Part shown: positions 17,466 through 25,873 of the stretch, piece after piece
How the letters are laid out: every line of letters begins with the position of its first letter
How positions within the stretch are numbered: position 1 is the stretch's first letter
NCBI RefSeq assembly: GCF_900182735.1
Contig: NZ_FXTU01000002.1
Coordinates: 124,001-188,000, forward strand
Length of the DNA stretch: 64,000 nt
Direction of reading: 5' to 3'
Origin: Laceyella tengchongensis
GTDB lineage: Bacteria > Bacillota > Bacilli > Thermoactinomycetales > Thermoactinomycetaceae
Notes under the pieces: model-generated
Seen by the model: only the letters and a program-made list of their open reading frames with translations
The model's database searches: none
Told to the model about the DNA's origin: nothing
Translations under genes and position numbers: made by a program

Positions 17466-17494
17466 AATTAAATAAGGAGCCTTTGTCGGCTCCT
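17466..17494 (-). terminator. Terminator after the decayed CNNM/CorC gene
   Basis: Stem AGGAGCC/GGCTCCT (17475-17481 and 17488-17494), 6-nt loop, followed on the minus strand by TTATTTAATTTT. It survives beyond the broken gene. Confidence 0.7.
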
Positions 17495-17504
17495 GTCACA
17501 TGAG

Positions 17505-18420
17505 TCATGATTCGTTGGCTTCGGTTATTGGCACCAGAATGCTATTCTTTTTAACTAAAATGCGCGAAATTCGTAATTCATCCATCTCTTGCACGGTATA
17601 CACCCACTCACCAAAGGAAACTTGGTCACTAATTTGCGGTACTTCTTCCAATTGGTAAAAAGCCATCCAACCTGAATCAATGGATGTTCCTTCATCGGTT
17701 TCTTGAAAGGCTGGCATCTCATCATCAAACTCATCCTATATTTCCCCGAAAATTTCTTCAACAATATCTTTCGTTGTTACCAAACCTGAGGTACCACCAA
17801 TTCATCCACCACAACCGCCATTTCTAGTTTCCCTTTTGGGATATCCTTCACTTCCATTGATTTGGATAATTCCCTTGATATCATCCTTTATCTCGCCCAC
17901 ATATCGGAAAGCAAGTATGTTTTTTTTGATAATCTCAAAATTTTCCTCAAATGATTGGCCTTCATACAAACAGACCATCTTTACACGTGGTACCATCACT
18001 TCTCTCGCCACTCATTCGGTAAAGTCAAACACATTATCAAATAGCGCCAATTCAACTTGATTTATTATACCGCTTTTATGGCTCTGAGCAATGAGCATAC
18101 GGATTTCTTCCTCTGCATGAGCTTGGTGCGAATCGTTGTTGCTGTCCATAAAGTCGTTGCCTCTGCTTTGCGAATGGCAAGTGATTTGGGAGCATTTCCC
18201 CCAACACAATATGCAAAAAGGTAATAATGGAGAAAGCTATAGTAAATGCAACTGTATCGATCGCCCATGATGGCAATTTCAAACAGGCGAGTGCCGGCTC
18301 AATCATTTTGGCTATAGCGGTCTCTCCAACCCACCCAAGTCCAAGCGACGCCAAAGTAATACCCTACTGCGTTACGAGCAAATTTTCCTTTACGCCCCTC
18401 AATCTGGGCCATCCTGGTCG
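17505..18420 (-). pseudogene. Decayed CNNM/CorC-family (hemolysin C-like) transporter gene
   Basis: Fragments in several frames rebuild the family in order: LGITLASLGLGWVGE and IIEPALACL-type CNNM membrane segment with FLHIVLGEMLPNHL (18076-18400), then AHAEEEIRMLIAQSHKSGII and VELALFDNVFDF (18012-18130), then AREVMVPRVKMVCLYEG of the CBS pair (17802-18011), and finally the CorC_HlyC end (EEVPQISDQVSFGEWVYTVQ, ISRILV) at 17505-17717. At least three frameshifts and the missing N-terminal membrane part show it is dead. The intact family exports or senses Mg/Co. Confidence 0.88.
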
Positions 18421-18462
18421 ATCTAACTTTTTACTATCGCAAATTCAGCGGCAAATGAGGGG

Positions 18463-18491
18463 TTGCTCTTTTTTAGACGAGCTGTTATGAT
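18463..18491 (+). promoter_or_regulatory. Promoter of the cold-shock gene
   Basis: TTGCTC (18463-18468), 17-nt spacer, TATGAT (18486-18491). The predicted start near 18498 gives a 5' leader of about 129 nt. Confidence 0.7.
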
Positions 18492-18518
18492 ATACAAATA
18501 CGAGATTAATCTGGATTA

Positions 18519-18583
18519 AATTCACATGTTATCAGGGGATACTTTTAACGTGTATCTCGTGCTAACATGTGAATTTTTTTTGG
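18519..18583 (+). promoter_or_regulatory. Long inverted repeat in the csp 5' leader
   Basis: A perfect 13-bp inverted repeat (AATTCACATGTTA, 18519-18531; TAACATGTGAATT, 18563-18575) encloses 31 nt and is followed by a T-tract. It begins about 20 nt after the predicted start of csp mRNA and ends about 45 nt before the ATG. It could act as a temperature-sensitive hairpin or attenuator; by shape it also resembles an intrinsic terminator. Confidence 0.6.
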
Positions 18584-18626
18584 ATAGAAATCGAGTAAAT
18601 CTTTTTTTAAAATGTGGGGGTTCACA

Positions 18627-18836
18627 ATGAGCAAAACGACTGGCACAGTTAAATGGTTCAACGCGGAAAAAGGGTATGGCTTCATCGAGGTTCCAGGGAG
18701 TGACGATGTATTCGTGCATTTCTCTGCCATTCAAGGTGAAGGGTTCAAAAGCCTTGACGAAGGTCAACGGGTAAGCTTTGACATCGTTGAAAACGACCGA
18801 CGTGGTGTACAAGCGGCCAATGTTGAAAAATTATAA
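18627..18836 (+). CDS. csp: Cold-shock protein (CspA/B family)
   Basis: 69-residue single OB-fold RNA/DNA chaperone. RNP1 GYGFIEV and RNP2 VFVHFSA are both intact, and the start MSKTTGTVKWFN at 18627 fits the family (a start 15 nt upstream in frame is unlikely; GGGGG lies 7 nt before this ATG). It has its own promoter, leader hairpin and terminator, so it is monocistronic. It is one of the few plus-strand genes here. Confidence 0.96.
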   Translation: MSKTTGTVKWFNAEKGYGFIEVPGSDDVFVHFSAIQGEGFKSLDEGQRVSFDIVENDRRGVQAANVEKL

Positions 18837-18853
18837 GTGATGAGCTTCATAAC

Positions 18854-18886
18854 AAAAGCTGTTGGCATCTGCCAACAGCTTTTTTA
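18854..18886 (+). terminator. Terminator of csp
   Basis: Stem AGCTGTTGGC/GCCAACAGCT, 4-nt loop, followed by TTTTT. Confidence 0.9.
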
Positions 18887-18916
18887 ATCTTTTATACCTA
18901 AAAGAAAGGCTAGACC

Positions 18917-19282
18917 TCAAAAAGCACCCTCAATATGGTCGATGCGCACCGGTGTCAAATCGCGGGACAATAAGACCGACATCACATCAATCCGTTGCGG
19001 GCAACCCAGCCGGTGATGCATTTGCGCATATTGTGTTGCTAATCTTCGGACTTTTTGTTGCTTACGATAGTCGACTGACTCCATGCCTGCGCCGAAGTGG
19101 TTGCCGGTCGTCGTCCGCACTTCTACGATGACCAGCAATTCACCTTGGCTGGCGACAATATCGATTTCACCCAGCTTGCTTCGCCAATTGCGATCCAAAA
19201 TGCGATAGCCTTTCTTCATCAACAGACGGGCGGCTGCTTCTTCGCCTATGCGCCCAACCGTTTGGCGCCGGTCCCTGTTCAT
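18917..19282 (-). CDS. yraN: UPF0102 protein YraN
   Basis: 121 residues. N-terminal RQTVGRIGEEAAARLLMKKGY and the nuclease-like core NWRSKLGEIDIVA, then IVEVRTTT, give the E...D...ExK arrangement of a restriction-endonuclease-like fold. Function in the cell is unknown. Its ATG overlaps the rnhB TAA (TAATG), so the two are translationally coupled; this linkage is common in bacteria. Confidence 0.93.
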   Translation of the reverse strand: MNRDRRQTVGRIGEEAAARLLMKKGYRILDRNWRSKLGEIDIVASQGELLVIVEVRTTTGNHFGAGMESVDYRKQQKVRRLATQYAQMHHRLGCPQRIDVMSVLLSRDLTPVRIDHIEGAF

Positions 19283-20097
19283 TAACGGATACTCCCTTCG
19301 GCAAATAGCGTCCCTTGAACCCCACTGTTTTCAATGACTTCCCTCACCGGAGCAAAACTGCGGCGATGCAAGGGCGTGGGACCAAATCGGCGCAAGGCCT
19401 CAAGGTGCTCGGGGGTACCGTAACCCATATGTTGCTCAAATCCGTATGCGGGATACATCTGCGCTGCCCGCTTCATCCACTCATCCCGGGTGGTTTTGGC
19501 GATGATGGAAGCGGCGGCGATAGAATGGCTCAAGCTGTCACCTTTGACAATTCCTTGCTGCGGTATGTCCACGCCAGGAATCTTTACCGCATCCGCCAAG
19601 ATAGCTTGGGGTGAGGGTGTCAATTGGGACAAGGCGATCCGCATCGCATGATATGTGGCTTGTAAGATGTTGTGCTTGTCGATGTGCGCCGCATCCACAA
19701 TCCCCACCCCTACTGCCAACGCTTCCTGTTCAATGCGCTGTTTCAAGACTGTGCGCATCTCTTCCGACAGTTGCTTGGAATCGTTTAACCCCGTCGCGTC
19801 AAAGGTGGGCGGCAAAATGACCGCGGCGGCGACAACTGGACCAGCCAACGGGCCGCGCCCTGCTTCATCGACCCCTGCCACAAGAGTTAGCCCATTCGAC
19901 CAACACTCCCGCTCATACTGCCACATCTTGGCCACGCGTTCCCGCTCTTTCTGCTTGCGTGCCTGTTCCCTTTGATAACTCTCCGCCAATTTGCGGACAC
20001 CAACCCTGTCATCGGTCAACAGCTCTTGCAACTCTTCCGGCGACAAAGTATCCACTGCCTGCAACCAAGCTTTAATCTCGGGAATGGTCCGTTTCAT
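19282..20097 (-). CDS. rnhB: Ribonuclease HII
   Basis: 271 residues. Removes ribonucleotides from DNA and RNA-DNA hybrids. Acidic residues of the active site are in GVDEAGRGPLAGP (DE), LNDSKQLSEE and ILADAVKIPG. The family's extra N-terminal helical region (about 70 residues) typical of Bacillus RNase HII is present. The start ATG at 20097 has GAGGGGA at proper spacing, unlike the ATG six bases upstream. It overlaps the rbgA end. Confidence 0.95.
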   Translation of the reverse strand: MKRTIPEIKAWLQAVDTLSPEELQELLTDDRVGVRKLAESYQREQARKQKERERVAKMWQYERECWSNGLTLVAGVDEAGRGPLAGPVVAAAVILPPTFDATGLNDSKQLSEEMRTVLKQRIEQEALAVGVGIVDAAHIDKHNILQATYHAMRIALSQLTPSPQAILADAVKIPGVDIPQQGIVKGDSLSHSIAAASIIAKTTRDEWMKRAAQMYPAYGFEQHMGYGTPEHLEALRRFGPTPLHRRSFAPVREVIENSGVQGTLFAEGSIR

Positions 20098-20977
20098 CCG
20101 CATTCCCCTCTTCCTTTAACCAATCCTCCGGTTTTTCCAGTGTGATGCGCCCGATTCTGCCCGCACGAAAATCGGTCAGAATGATCTCCGCTGCTTTTTC
20201 ATAATCGACTTCCCCACCGCGGATGAGGCACCCGCGCTTTTTACCGATCTCCTCCATCAGCTCCACCCGGTCGAGTGACGCCACGTCATTCAACTTATAC
20301 CGTTCCATCAAGGCGGTGGGATAGCGCTCGGCGAGAAACGTCAACGCATAGAGGGCCACTTCATCGATAGGCAGGATTTCCCCTTTGATCGCGCCACTGA
20401 CAGCCAACCGCATCCCCACGGTGGGATCATCAAATTTGGGCCACAAAATGCCCGGGGTGTCCAAGATTTCCATCGTTTGGCCCACCCGAATCCACTGCTG
20501 CGCTTTGGTCACGCCAGGCCGATCGCCGGTGACGGTAGCGTTTCGTTTGGCTAAGCGGTTGATGATAGTCGATTTACCTACATTGGGAATTCCTACTACC
20601 ATCACGCGAAACTTCCGCGATTTGATGCCTTTTTTCTCACGGGCGGCGAACAAGGGAGCCAACACCCGTTCACACTGCGGCACAATTTGATTAACTCCCT
20701 TGCCTGATTGGGCGTCAATCGGCAAAACGTGAATACCTTGCTCGCTAAAATATGCTTTCCACTCTTTGGTGACCTGCTCGTCCGCCAAATCGCTTTTGGT
20801 CAACAAAATCAACCGCGGCTTGTCCTTCACGATGTCATTCATCATCGGATTGCGACTAGACAGCGGCAACCGAGCGTCAAGCAGCTCAATGACGATATCG
20901 ACCAGATGTAGTTTTTCCGTCACTTGGCGCCGGGCTTTGGCCATATGCCCGGGGAACCATTGAATCGTGTTCATCAT
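20072..20977 (-). CDS. rbgA: Ribosome assembly GTPase RbgA (YlqF)
   Basis: 301 residues. A circularly permuted GTPase required for the late assembly of the 50S subunit. Motifs run G4 TKSD, G1 GIPNVGKST, G2/G3 DTPG in order, as expected for permuted GTPases, with the N-terminal FPGHMAKARR signature. Adjacent to rnhB as in Bacillus. Confidence 0.96.
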   Translation of the reverse strand: MMNTIQWFPGHMAKARRQVTEKLHLVDIVIELLDARLPLSSRNPMMNDIVKDKPRLILLTKSDLADEQVTKEWKAYFSEQGIHVLPIDAQSGKGVNQIVPQCERVLAPLFAAREKKGIKSRKFRVMVVGIPNVGKSTIINRLAKRNATVTGDRPGVTKAQQWIRVGQTMEILDTPGILWPKFDDPTVGMRLAVSGAIKGEILPIDEVALYALTFLAERYPTALMERYKLNDVASLDRVELMEEIGKKRGCLIRGGEVDYEKAAEIILTDFRAGRIGRITLEKPEDWLKEEGNADETDHSRD

Positions 20978-21025
20978 TGTGCGAATCCTTTCCTGACCCT
21001 TATTTTCTCACTGTTCATGATATGT

Positions 21026-21053
21026 AAAAGAGCTTGATCAACTCAAGCCCTTT
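21026..21053 (-). terminator. Terminator of lepB
   Basis: On the minus strand AGGGCTTGA pairs with TCAAGCTCT (one G-T pair), followed by TTTTAC; 13 bp after lepB. Confidence 0.7.
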
Positions 21054-21065
21054 GGTTGTCAGCTA

Positions 21066-21608
21066 TTATAGTAATTTCCACATCTGGAACGGCCAATAAA
21101 CCATTTCCACACGGCCGACGATTTCGGACATGCCAATGGGTCCGATGACACGGCTGTCTGTGCTATCCAGCCGATTGTCTCCCAACACAAACACTTTGCC
21201 CGACGGCACTCGCACGAGGTCAAAATCGCGTGTGCGCATATCGGTCGCAAGATAGGGCTCTTCCATAATCTTGCCGTTGATCAGGATTTTATTATTTTTG
21301 GCCTCCACTGTTTCTCCCGGCAACGCGATAACCCGTTTCACATATTCCTTGTGTTGCGGCGCGTGAAATACGATTACTTCGCCCCGTTCCGGTTCTTCGA
21401 AACGGTAGACCAACTTGTTCACCAATATCAAATTCCCTGTTTCCAATGTTGTTTTCATAGAAGGTCCAACGACATTAAAAGGTTCAAACACAAAGATACG
21501 GATCACGATCGCCAACGAGACAGCCAGCAAAACCGCAACCATCCATTCTCTCGCCCTGATTCTTTTTTGTCTCCGCAATCGCTCCGAGCGAGACATCGGC
21601 AGTGTCAT
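21066..21608 (-). CDS. lepB: Type I signal peptidase
   Basis: 180 residues from MTLPMSRSERLRRQKR at 21608 (GGGGG site); the frame extending to 21767 runs through the rplS terminator and is ignored. One N-terminal membrane helix (about 23-42) precedes the catalytic domain. Ser in GPSMKTTL and Lys in KRVIALPGE form the dyad; GDNRLDSTDSR is the last family motif. Cleaves signal peptides of Sec and Tat substrates outside the membrane. It follows rplS, as in Bacillus. Confidence 0.95.
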   Translation of the reverse strand: MTLPMSRSERLRRQKRIRAREWMVAVLLAVSLAIVIRIFVFEPFNVVGPSMKTTLETGNLILVNKLVYRFEEPERGEVIVFHAPQHKEYVKRVIALPGETVEAKNNKILINGKIMEEPYLATDMRTRDFDLVRVPSGKVFVLGDNRLDSTDSRVIGPIGMSEIVGRVEMVYWPFQMWKLL

Positions 21609-21654
21609 GATCTTGTTCCCCCATTTGCCTGCCTTACTTGGAAAAGGAAATAAA

Positions 21655-21690
21655 TGCGAGAAAAGGGCTTGAATATCCAAGCCCTTTTCT
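21655..21690 (-). terminator. Terminator of rplS
   Basis: 13-bp perfect stem AGAAAAGGGCTTG/CAAGCCCTTTTCT (21659-21690) with AATATC loop; partly bidirectional. It lies in the gap before lepB. Confidence 0.8.
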
Positions 21691-21699
21691 ATAAAACGC

Positions 21700-22047
21700 T
21701 TAGCGGTGCAGTTCTTTAATGCGAGCCGCTTTACCGCGCAAGTTGCGCAGGTAGTACAGTTTCGCACGACGTACTTTACCGCGGCGGGTCACTTCGATTT
21801 TCTCAATGCGTGGGGAGTGCAATGGGAAGGTACGCTCAACACCCACACCGTAAGAGATTTTGCGAACAGTGAACGTTTCGGAAACGCCACCACCACGACG
21901 TTGGATTACAACGCCTTCGAAGATCTGGATACGCTCGCGTTGACCCTCTTTTACTTTCACGTGCACGCGCAGGGTGTCACCTGCACGGAATTGAGGGATA
22001 TCTTGACGAAGTTGTCCTTCGGTGATTTCACGAATGATTGGACGCAT
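21700..22047 (-). CDS. rplS: 50S ribosomal protein L19
   Basis: 115 residues from MRPIIREITEGQLR at 22047 (AAGGAGG, 9 nt). Contains the KV.EG.RERIQ.FEGVVI region and the RGKVRRAKLYYLR tail of L19, which lies at the 30S-50S interface. It has its own promoter and a structured leader, allowing regulation apart from the upstream trmD. Confidence 0.97.
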   Translation of the reverse strand: MRPIIREITEGQLRQDIPQFRAGDTLRVHVKVKEGQRERIQIFEGVVIQRRGGGVSETFTVRKISYGVGVERTFPLHSPRIEKIEVTRRGKVRRAKLYYLRNLRGKAARIKELHR

Positions 22048-22110
22048 GTCAGCCAACCTCCTTTCCATAACGAAAATCCAAACATTGGCTCCGTTTGCCT
22101 ATGAACGGAG
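22048..22110 (-). promoter_or_regulatory. Structured rplS leader (L19-leader-like)
   Basis: The mRNA starts near 22107 and immediately forms CTCCGTT/AACGGAG (22110-22089), then CCAATGTTTGG and the Shine-Dalgarno region. Position and compactness fit the known L19 autoregulatory leader of Bacillota, but a covariance match was not run. Confidence 0.5.
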
Positions 22111-22113
22111 AAT

Positions 22114-22142
22114 ATTGTATCATACGACCTGATTGAAAACAA
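22114..22142 (-). promoter_or_regulatory. rplS promoter
   Basis: Minus strand TTGTTT (22142-22137), 17-nt spacer, TACAAT (22119-22114), starting next to the trmD stop. Confidence 0.7.
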
Positions 22143-22898
22143 TTACTCGCCTTGGCGCGCATCCTTGGCCAACTCCTGTAGGAACCGGCGGTCTTCATCG
22201 GTGAGCGGAGCGCTCTCAAGCAGGTCGGGCCGCCGCTCCCATGTGCGCCGGAGCGACTCTTGACGCCGCCATTGTTCGATCCGCGCGTGATGCCCCGAAA
22301 GCAGGACATCCGGCACTTTGAATCCACGGTACTCCGCCGGCCGCGTATATTGCGGATACTCAAGGAGCCCGGTGGAAAAGGAATCCGTCACCGCGGAAGA
22401 TTCATTGCCCAGCACACCCGGCACCAGCCGGCTTACGCTATCCATGATGACCATGGCGGGCAATTCGCCTCCTGTAAGGACATAGTCTCCGATGGAGATC
22501 TCCTCTGTGACCAAGTGTTGGCGAATCCGTTCATCATATCCTTCATAATGGCCGCAAAGGAAGATGAGATGGGAATGTTGGGCGAGCTCTTCAGCCTTCT
22601 TCTGCGTGAATGGCACGCCTTGCGGAGACATCAGCAGGATGGGTGGACGTTCGTCAGTGCCGGACAACAGCTCATCGACCGCCGAAAAAATCGGTTCGGG
22701 TTTGAGCACCATGCCACCGCCACCGCCATAGGGCATATCATCCACCATACGGTGTTTGTCCGTGGCGTAATCGCGAAAATTGATGAGGTGTGTTTCAACT
22801 AGCCCTTTTTCATGAGCTTTTTTGATAATACTGGAATGCAAAAATCCCGAAAACATCTCCGGAAAAAGGGTTAACACATCAAATCGTATCTGTGGCAC
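22143..22898 (-). CDS. trmD: tRNA (guanine-37-N1)-methyltransferase TrmD
   Basis: 251 residues, SPOUT methyltransferase making m1G37, which prevents +1 frameshifting. The trefoil-knot region shows MSPQGVPFTQKKAEELA, LCGHYEGYDERI and SIGDYVLTGGELPAM. One base separates it from rimM, as usual. Confidence 0.97.
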   Translation of the reverse strand: MPQIRFDVLTLFPEMFSGFLHSSIIKKAHEKGLVETHLINFRDYATDKHRMVDDMPYGGGGGMVLKPEPIFSAVDELLSGTDERPPILLMSPQGVPFTQKKAEELAQHSHLIFLCGHYEGYDERIRQHLVTEEISIGDYVLTGGELPAMVIMDSVSRLVPGVLGNESSAVTDSFSTGLLEYPQYTRPAEYRGFKVPDVLLSGHHARIEQWRRQESLRRTWERRPDLLESAPLTDEDRRFLQELAKDARQGE

Positions 22899-22899
22899 G

Positions 22900-23430
22900 T
22901 CAGTCCAGCCCCTCCATCCACTCGATCGTGATTCGCCGTTCCTTGATGTCCACGTCTTTCACCACATCCGCAATATATGGGAGCAACATTTCTTTCCCTT
23001 TGCCATCGGGCTTTACCACCCACACATCATTGGCCGGCAAAGGCAAGATCTCCCGCACTTTACCCAACTCGTTCCCATCCGTCGTCACGACGGTGCAGCC
23101 GATGATTTGGTGGAAGTAGAACTCCCCCTCCTCTTCGTTTACAGGCGCGAGATCCTCTTTCAATACCACCAACTTGCCGCCCTTGTAAGGCTCAGCTTGA
23201 TTGATGTTGTCCCACTCCTTAAACTTGACCAGCCACACCGATTTATGGGGACGGCCCTTTTCCACCGTCAATGGGAGCGGTTCCTTCAGGCTGGGATGAA
23301 CAAGGAGAAGCGAACTGCCTTGGGCAAAACGCACATCGGGGAAATCCGTGTCCGAGTAAACGCGCACTTCACCGCGAACGCCATGCGTACCGACCAGACG
23401 ACCGACATTAAGGTATTCAGCTGTGTTCAT
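22900..23430 (-). CDS. rimM: 16S rRNA processing protein RimM
   Basis: 176 residues. Assists 30S head maturation with S19. N-terminal LNVGRLVGTHGVRGEVRVYS and the PRC-barrel part with ILPLPANDVWVVK and LLPYIADVVKDVD are present. Confidence 0.95.
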   Translation of the reverse strand: MNTAEYLNVGRLVGTHGVRGEVRVYSDTDFPDVRFAQGSSLLLVHPSLKEPLPLTVEKGRPHKSVWLVKFKEWDNINQAEPYKGGKLVVLKEDLAPVNEEEGEFYFHQIIGCTVVTTDGNELGKVREILPLPANDVWVVKPDGKGKEMLLPYIADVVKDVDIKERRITIEWMEGLD

Positions 23431-23445
23431 GCCGCATCTTCTCCT

Positions 23446-23673
23446 TCACTTGATTTCCACCCACACACGCCGCTTCTCCTTCCCATGCGCAACATTGACC
23501 ACCGTGCGAATCGCTTTGGCGATCCGCCCTTGTCGGCCAATAACCTTGCCTAGATCCTCTTTGGCGACGGACAATTCGTAGACGACCCGCTCTTCGGTCT
23601 TCCGTTCCGTCACCGTCACTTGATCAGGATGATCCACCAAGGAGACCGCAATCCATTCAATCAGTTCTTTCAT
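23446..23673 (-). CDS. khpA: KH-domain RNA-binding protein KhpA (YlqC)
   Basis: 75 residues from MKELIEWIAVSL at 23673 (GGAGGG site). A single KH domain with GxxG as IGRQGRIAKAIRT. Partners with KhpB/EloR in Firmicutes to bind RNA and affect cell elongation. Between rpsP and rimM as in Bacillus. Confidence 0.93.
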   Translation of the reverse strand: MKELIEWIAVSLVDHPDQVTVTERKTEERVVYELSVAKEDLGKVIGRQGRIAKAIRTVVNVAHGKEKRRVWVEIK

Positions 23674-23717
23674 ATATGATGACCCTCCGGTCTTCCGCAC
23701 CAGAAATGGTTCTGAAA

Positions 23718-23975
23718 TTACTCTTTGTCGCTTTTCAGGATACCTTCACGGCGGAACAGATTGCGGACGGTATCAGATGGTTGAGCACCTTCAGCCAGCC
23801 ACTTTTGGGCTTTCTCTGCATCGATCTTCACCGTAGCCGGTTGAGTCAATGGATTGTAGTACCCGATCTCATCGATGGAACGACCGTCACGCGGCGCGCG
23901 GGAGTCAGCAACCACCACACGGTAGAAAGGTGCTTTTTTGGCACCCATGCGTCTCAAACGGATTTTCACTGCCAT
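23718..23975 (-). CDS. rpsP: 30S ribosomal protein S16
   Basis: 85 residues from MAVKIRLRRMGAKKAPFYRV; the upstream codons are not used. RDGR and GYYNP motifs are present. Confidence 0.97.
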   Translation of the reverse strand: MAVKIRLRRMGAKKAPFYRVVVADSRAPRDGRSIDEIGYYNPLTQPATVKIDAEKAQKWLAEGAQPSDTVRNLFRREGILKSDKE

Positions 23976-24011
23976 TGTCAATTCACCTCCTAAACAGGGT
24001 ATAATGGGCCG

Positions 24012-25364
24012 TCATGGCATAAACGGAAAGCGGAAACCGCCCCGTTTTTTCTTCTTCATGCCTTTGGCCATATTGGAGAACTGCTTCATCATCTTCTTCA
24101 TGTCTTCAAATTGCTTCAACAGCCGGTTTACATCTTGGACAGTCGTCCCGCTTCCTGCCGCAATACGTTTGCGACGGCTGGCGTTGATGATTTCTGGATG
24201 CTCTTTCTCCTTCGGCGTCATCGACCTGATGATTGCCTCTACACGCGACAGCTGTTTTTCATCCACTTGGATGTTCTTTAGCCCCTTTATCTGGCCAGCG
24301 CCAGGGAGCATGGACAGCATGTCTTCCAGTGGACCCATCTTGCGCACTTGTTGCAACTGGTCCAAGAAATCATCAAACGTGAAGCTGAGCGTCCGCATCT
24401 TGCGCTCTAAATCCTTGGCTTTCTCCTTATCGACGGCGGATTGCGCCTTTTCGATCAGGCTGAGCACATCGCCCATACCCAGGATGCGAGAAGCCATCCG
24501 GTCGGGATGGAAGGGCTCCAAGGCATCCGTCTTCTCACCCATCCCGACAAACTTGATCGGGCAATTGGTCACCGACTTGACCGACAGGGCTGCCCCACCG
24601 CGCGTGTCCCCATCCAACTTGGTGAGCACCACGCCAGTCAGCCCTAATTGTTTGTTAAAGTGATCAGCCACGTTCACCGCATCTTGCCCTGTCATCGCAT
24701 CGACGACGAGCAAAATCTCATCGGGACGAATCTGTTCACGAATCTGCTTCAGTTCGTCCATCATCTGCTCATCGATATGCAGGCGGCCTGCGGTGTCGAT
24801 GATCACATAATCAAAGCCCTCCGCCGAAGCTTTGGCCACTCCCTGCTCCGCGATGTCCACAGGGTTGGCCTGATCTCCGAGCGAAAAAACGGGTGTATTT
24901 AAATCCGCACCCAACACTTCCAATTGCTTGATCGCCGCAGGGCGGTACACGTCCGCGGCCACAAGCAGGGTGCGTCGGTTTTGCTTTTGCAAATAACGAA
25001 CCAATTTGCCAGAAGTCGTCGTTTTACCGGCACCTTGCAAACCGACCATCATGATTTTGGTTGGCGGCTTATTGGCTTGGGCCAATTTGCTTTGCTCCCC
25101 ACCCATCAGTTCTTGCAGCTCTTCATTGACCACTTTGATCACTTGCTGCCCGGGGGTCAAGCTCTGCAATACCTCTTGTCCGACCGCACGCTCTTTAACC
25201 CGGTCGATAAAGGTTTTGACCACTTTGAAGTTGACGTCTGCCTCCAACAAAGCCAAACGTACTTCTCGCATGGCCTCTTTTACATCGGCCTCGGTCACTT
25301 TCCCTTTACCGCGCAACTTCTTCATGACGGACTGCAATCGTTCTGACAAGCCTTCAAACGCCAT
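24012..25364 (-). CDS. ffh: Signal recognition particle protein Ffh (SRP54)
   Basis: 450 residues. NG domain GTPase with GLQGAGKTTTSGKL, DVYRPAAIKQL, DTAGRLH and TKLDGDTRGGA, then the Met-rich M domain (MKKMMKQFSNMAKGMKKKK) that binds signal sequences and SRP RNA. A GAAGGAGGGGG site precedes it. Works with the FtsY encoded upstream. Confidence 0.98.
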   Translation of the reverse strand: MAFEGLSERLQSVMKKLRGKGKVTEADVKEAMREVRLALLEADVNFKVVKTFIDRVKERAVGQEVLQSLTPGQQVIKVVNEELQELMGGEQSKLAQANKPPTKIMMVGLQGAGKTTTSGKLVRYLQKQNRRTLLVAADVYRPAAIKQLEVLGADLNTPVFSLGDQANPVDIAEQGVAKASAEGFDYVIIDTAGRLHIDEQMMDELKQIREQIRPDEILLVVDAMTGQDAVNVADHFNKQLGLTGVVLTKLDGDTRGGAALSVKSVTNCPIKFVGMGEKTDALEPFHPDRMASRILGMGDVLSLIEKAQSAVDKEKAKDLERKMRTLSFTFDDFLDQLQQVRKMGPLEDMLSMLPGAGQIKGLKNIQVDEKQLSRVEAIIRSMTPKEKEHPEIINASRRKRIAAGSGTTVQDVNRLLKQFEDMKKMMKQFSNMAKGMKKKKRGGFRFPFMP

Positions 25365-25388
25365 GGTTCCCCCTCCTTCAATCGCTGA

Positions 25389-25721
25389 TTAATCGAGGTC
25401 AACCATCTGTTTGACGAGCGATTCGACCTTCAGACGCGCTTCCGGCTCTTCTTCCAATCGGGCCAGTATCTCTTGGGCGAGCCTTTGCCGCTCCAAGTGT
25501 TTCTGCACCAAGCCCAGCTTCTCTTCAAGTTCAGTCAGCGTCGCCTGAGCCCGCTTGATCGCCTCAAACACCGCTTGTCGTGATACGCCTTGGTGTTCCG
25601 CGATTTCACCGAGCGACCAGTCTTCATGGTAATACATTTCCAACAAGGTGCGCTGTTTATCTCTTAAAAGTGAACCGTAAAAATCATACAACAGGTTCAT
25701 CTCTGTGGTTTGCTCCAGCAT
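25389..25721 (-). CDS. ylxM: YlxM/p13-like SRP-associated helix-turn-helix protein
   Basis: 110 residues from MLEQTTEMNLLYDFYG at 25721 (GAGGTGA). Sigma-70 region-4-like HTH: LLTDKQRTLLEMYYHED-type segment, WSLGEIAEHQGVSRQAVFEAI. The family sits before ffh and modulates SRP GTPase in some Gram-positives. Confidence 0.92.
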   Translation of the reverse strand: MLEQTTEMNLLYDFYGSLLRDKQRTLLEMYYHEDWSLGEIAEHQGVSRQAVFEAIKRAQATLTELEEKLGLVQKHLERQRLAQEILARLEEEPEARLKVESLVKQMVDLD

Positions 25722-25770
25722 CGGAGTCACCTCATTTACACCGTCAAGGCGTCAACCTTTACAGGAGTAT

Positions 25771-25800
25771 ACTATAGCGGAGCCCGCCGCCTCTTGTCAA
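25771..25800 (-). promoter_or_regulatory. Promoter of the ylxM-ffh-rpsP-khpA-rimM-trmD operon
   Basis: Minus strand perfect TTGACA (25800-25795), 18-nt spacer, TATAGT (25776-25771), between ftsY and ylxM. Confidence 0.8.
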
Positions 25801-25873
25801 GGTTTTTTCCTTGATGAAGATGGAAGTCGCAATATTCACTGAGCCAATGAAGGTACGTCGCCCGTCGTTCAGA

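Noticed and set aside
18522..18812. Minus-strand frames opposite csp
   Set aside because: Mirror of the cold-shock gene; csp has promoter, site and terminator.
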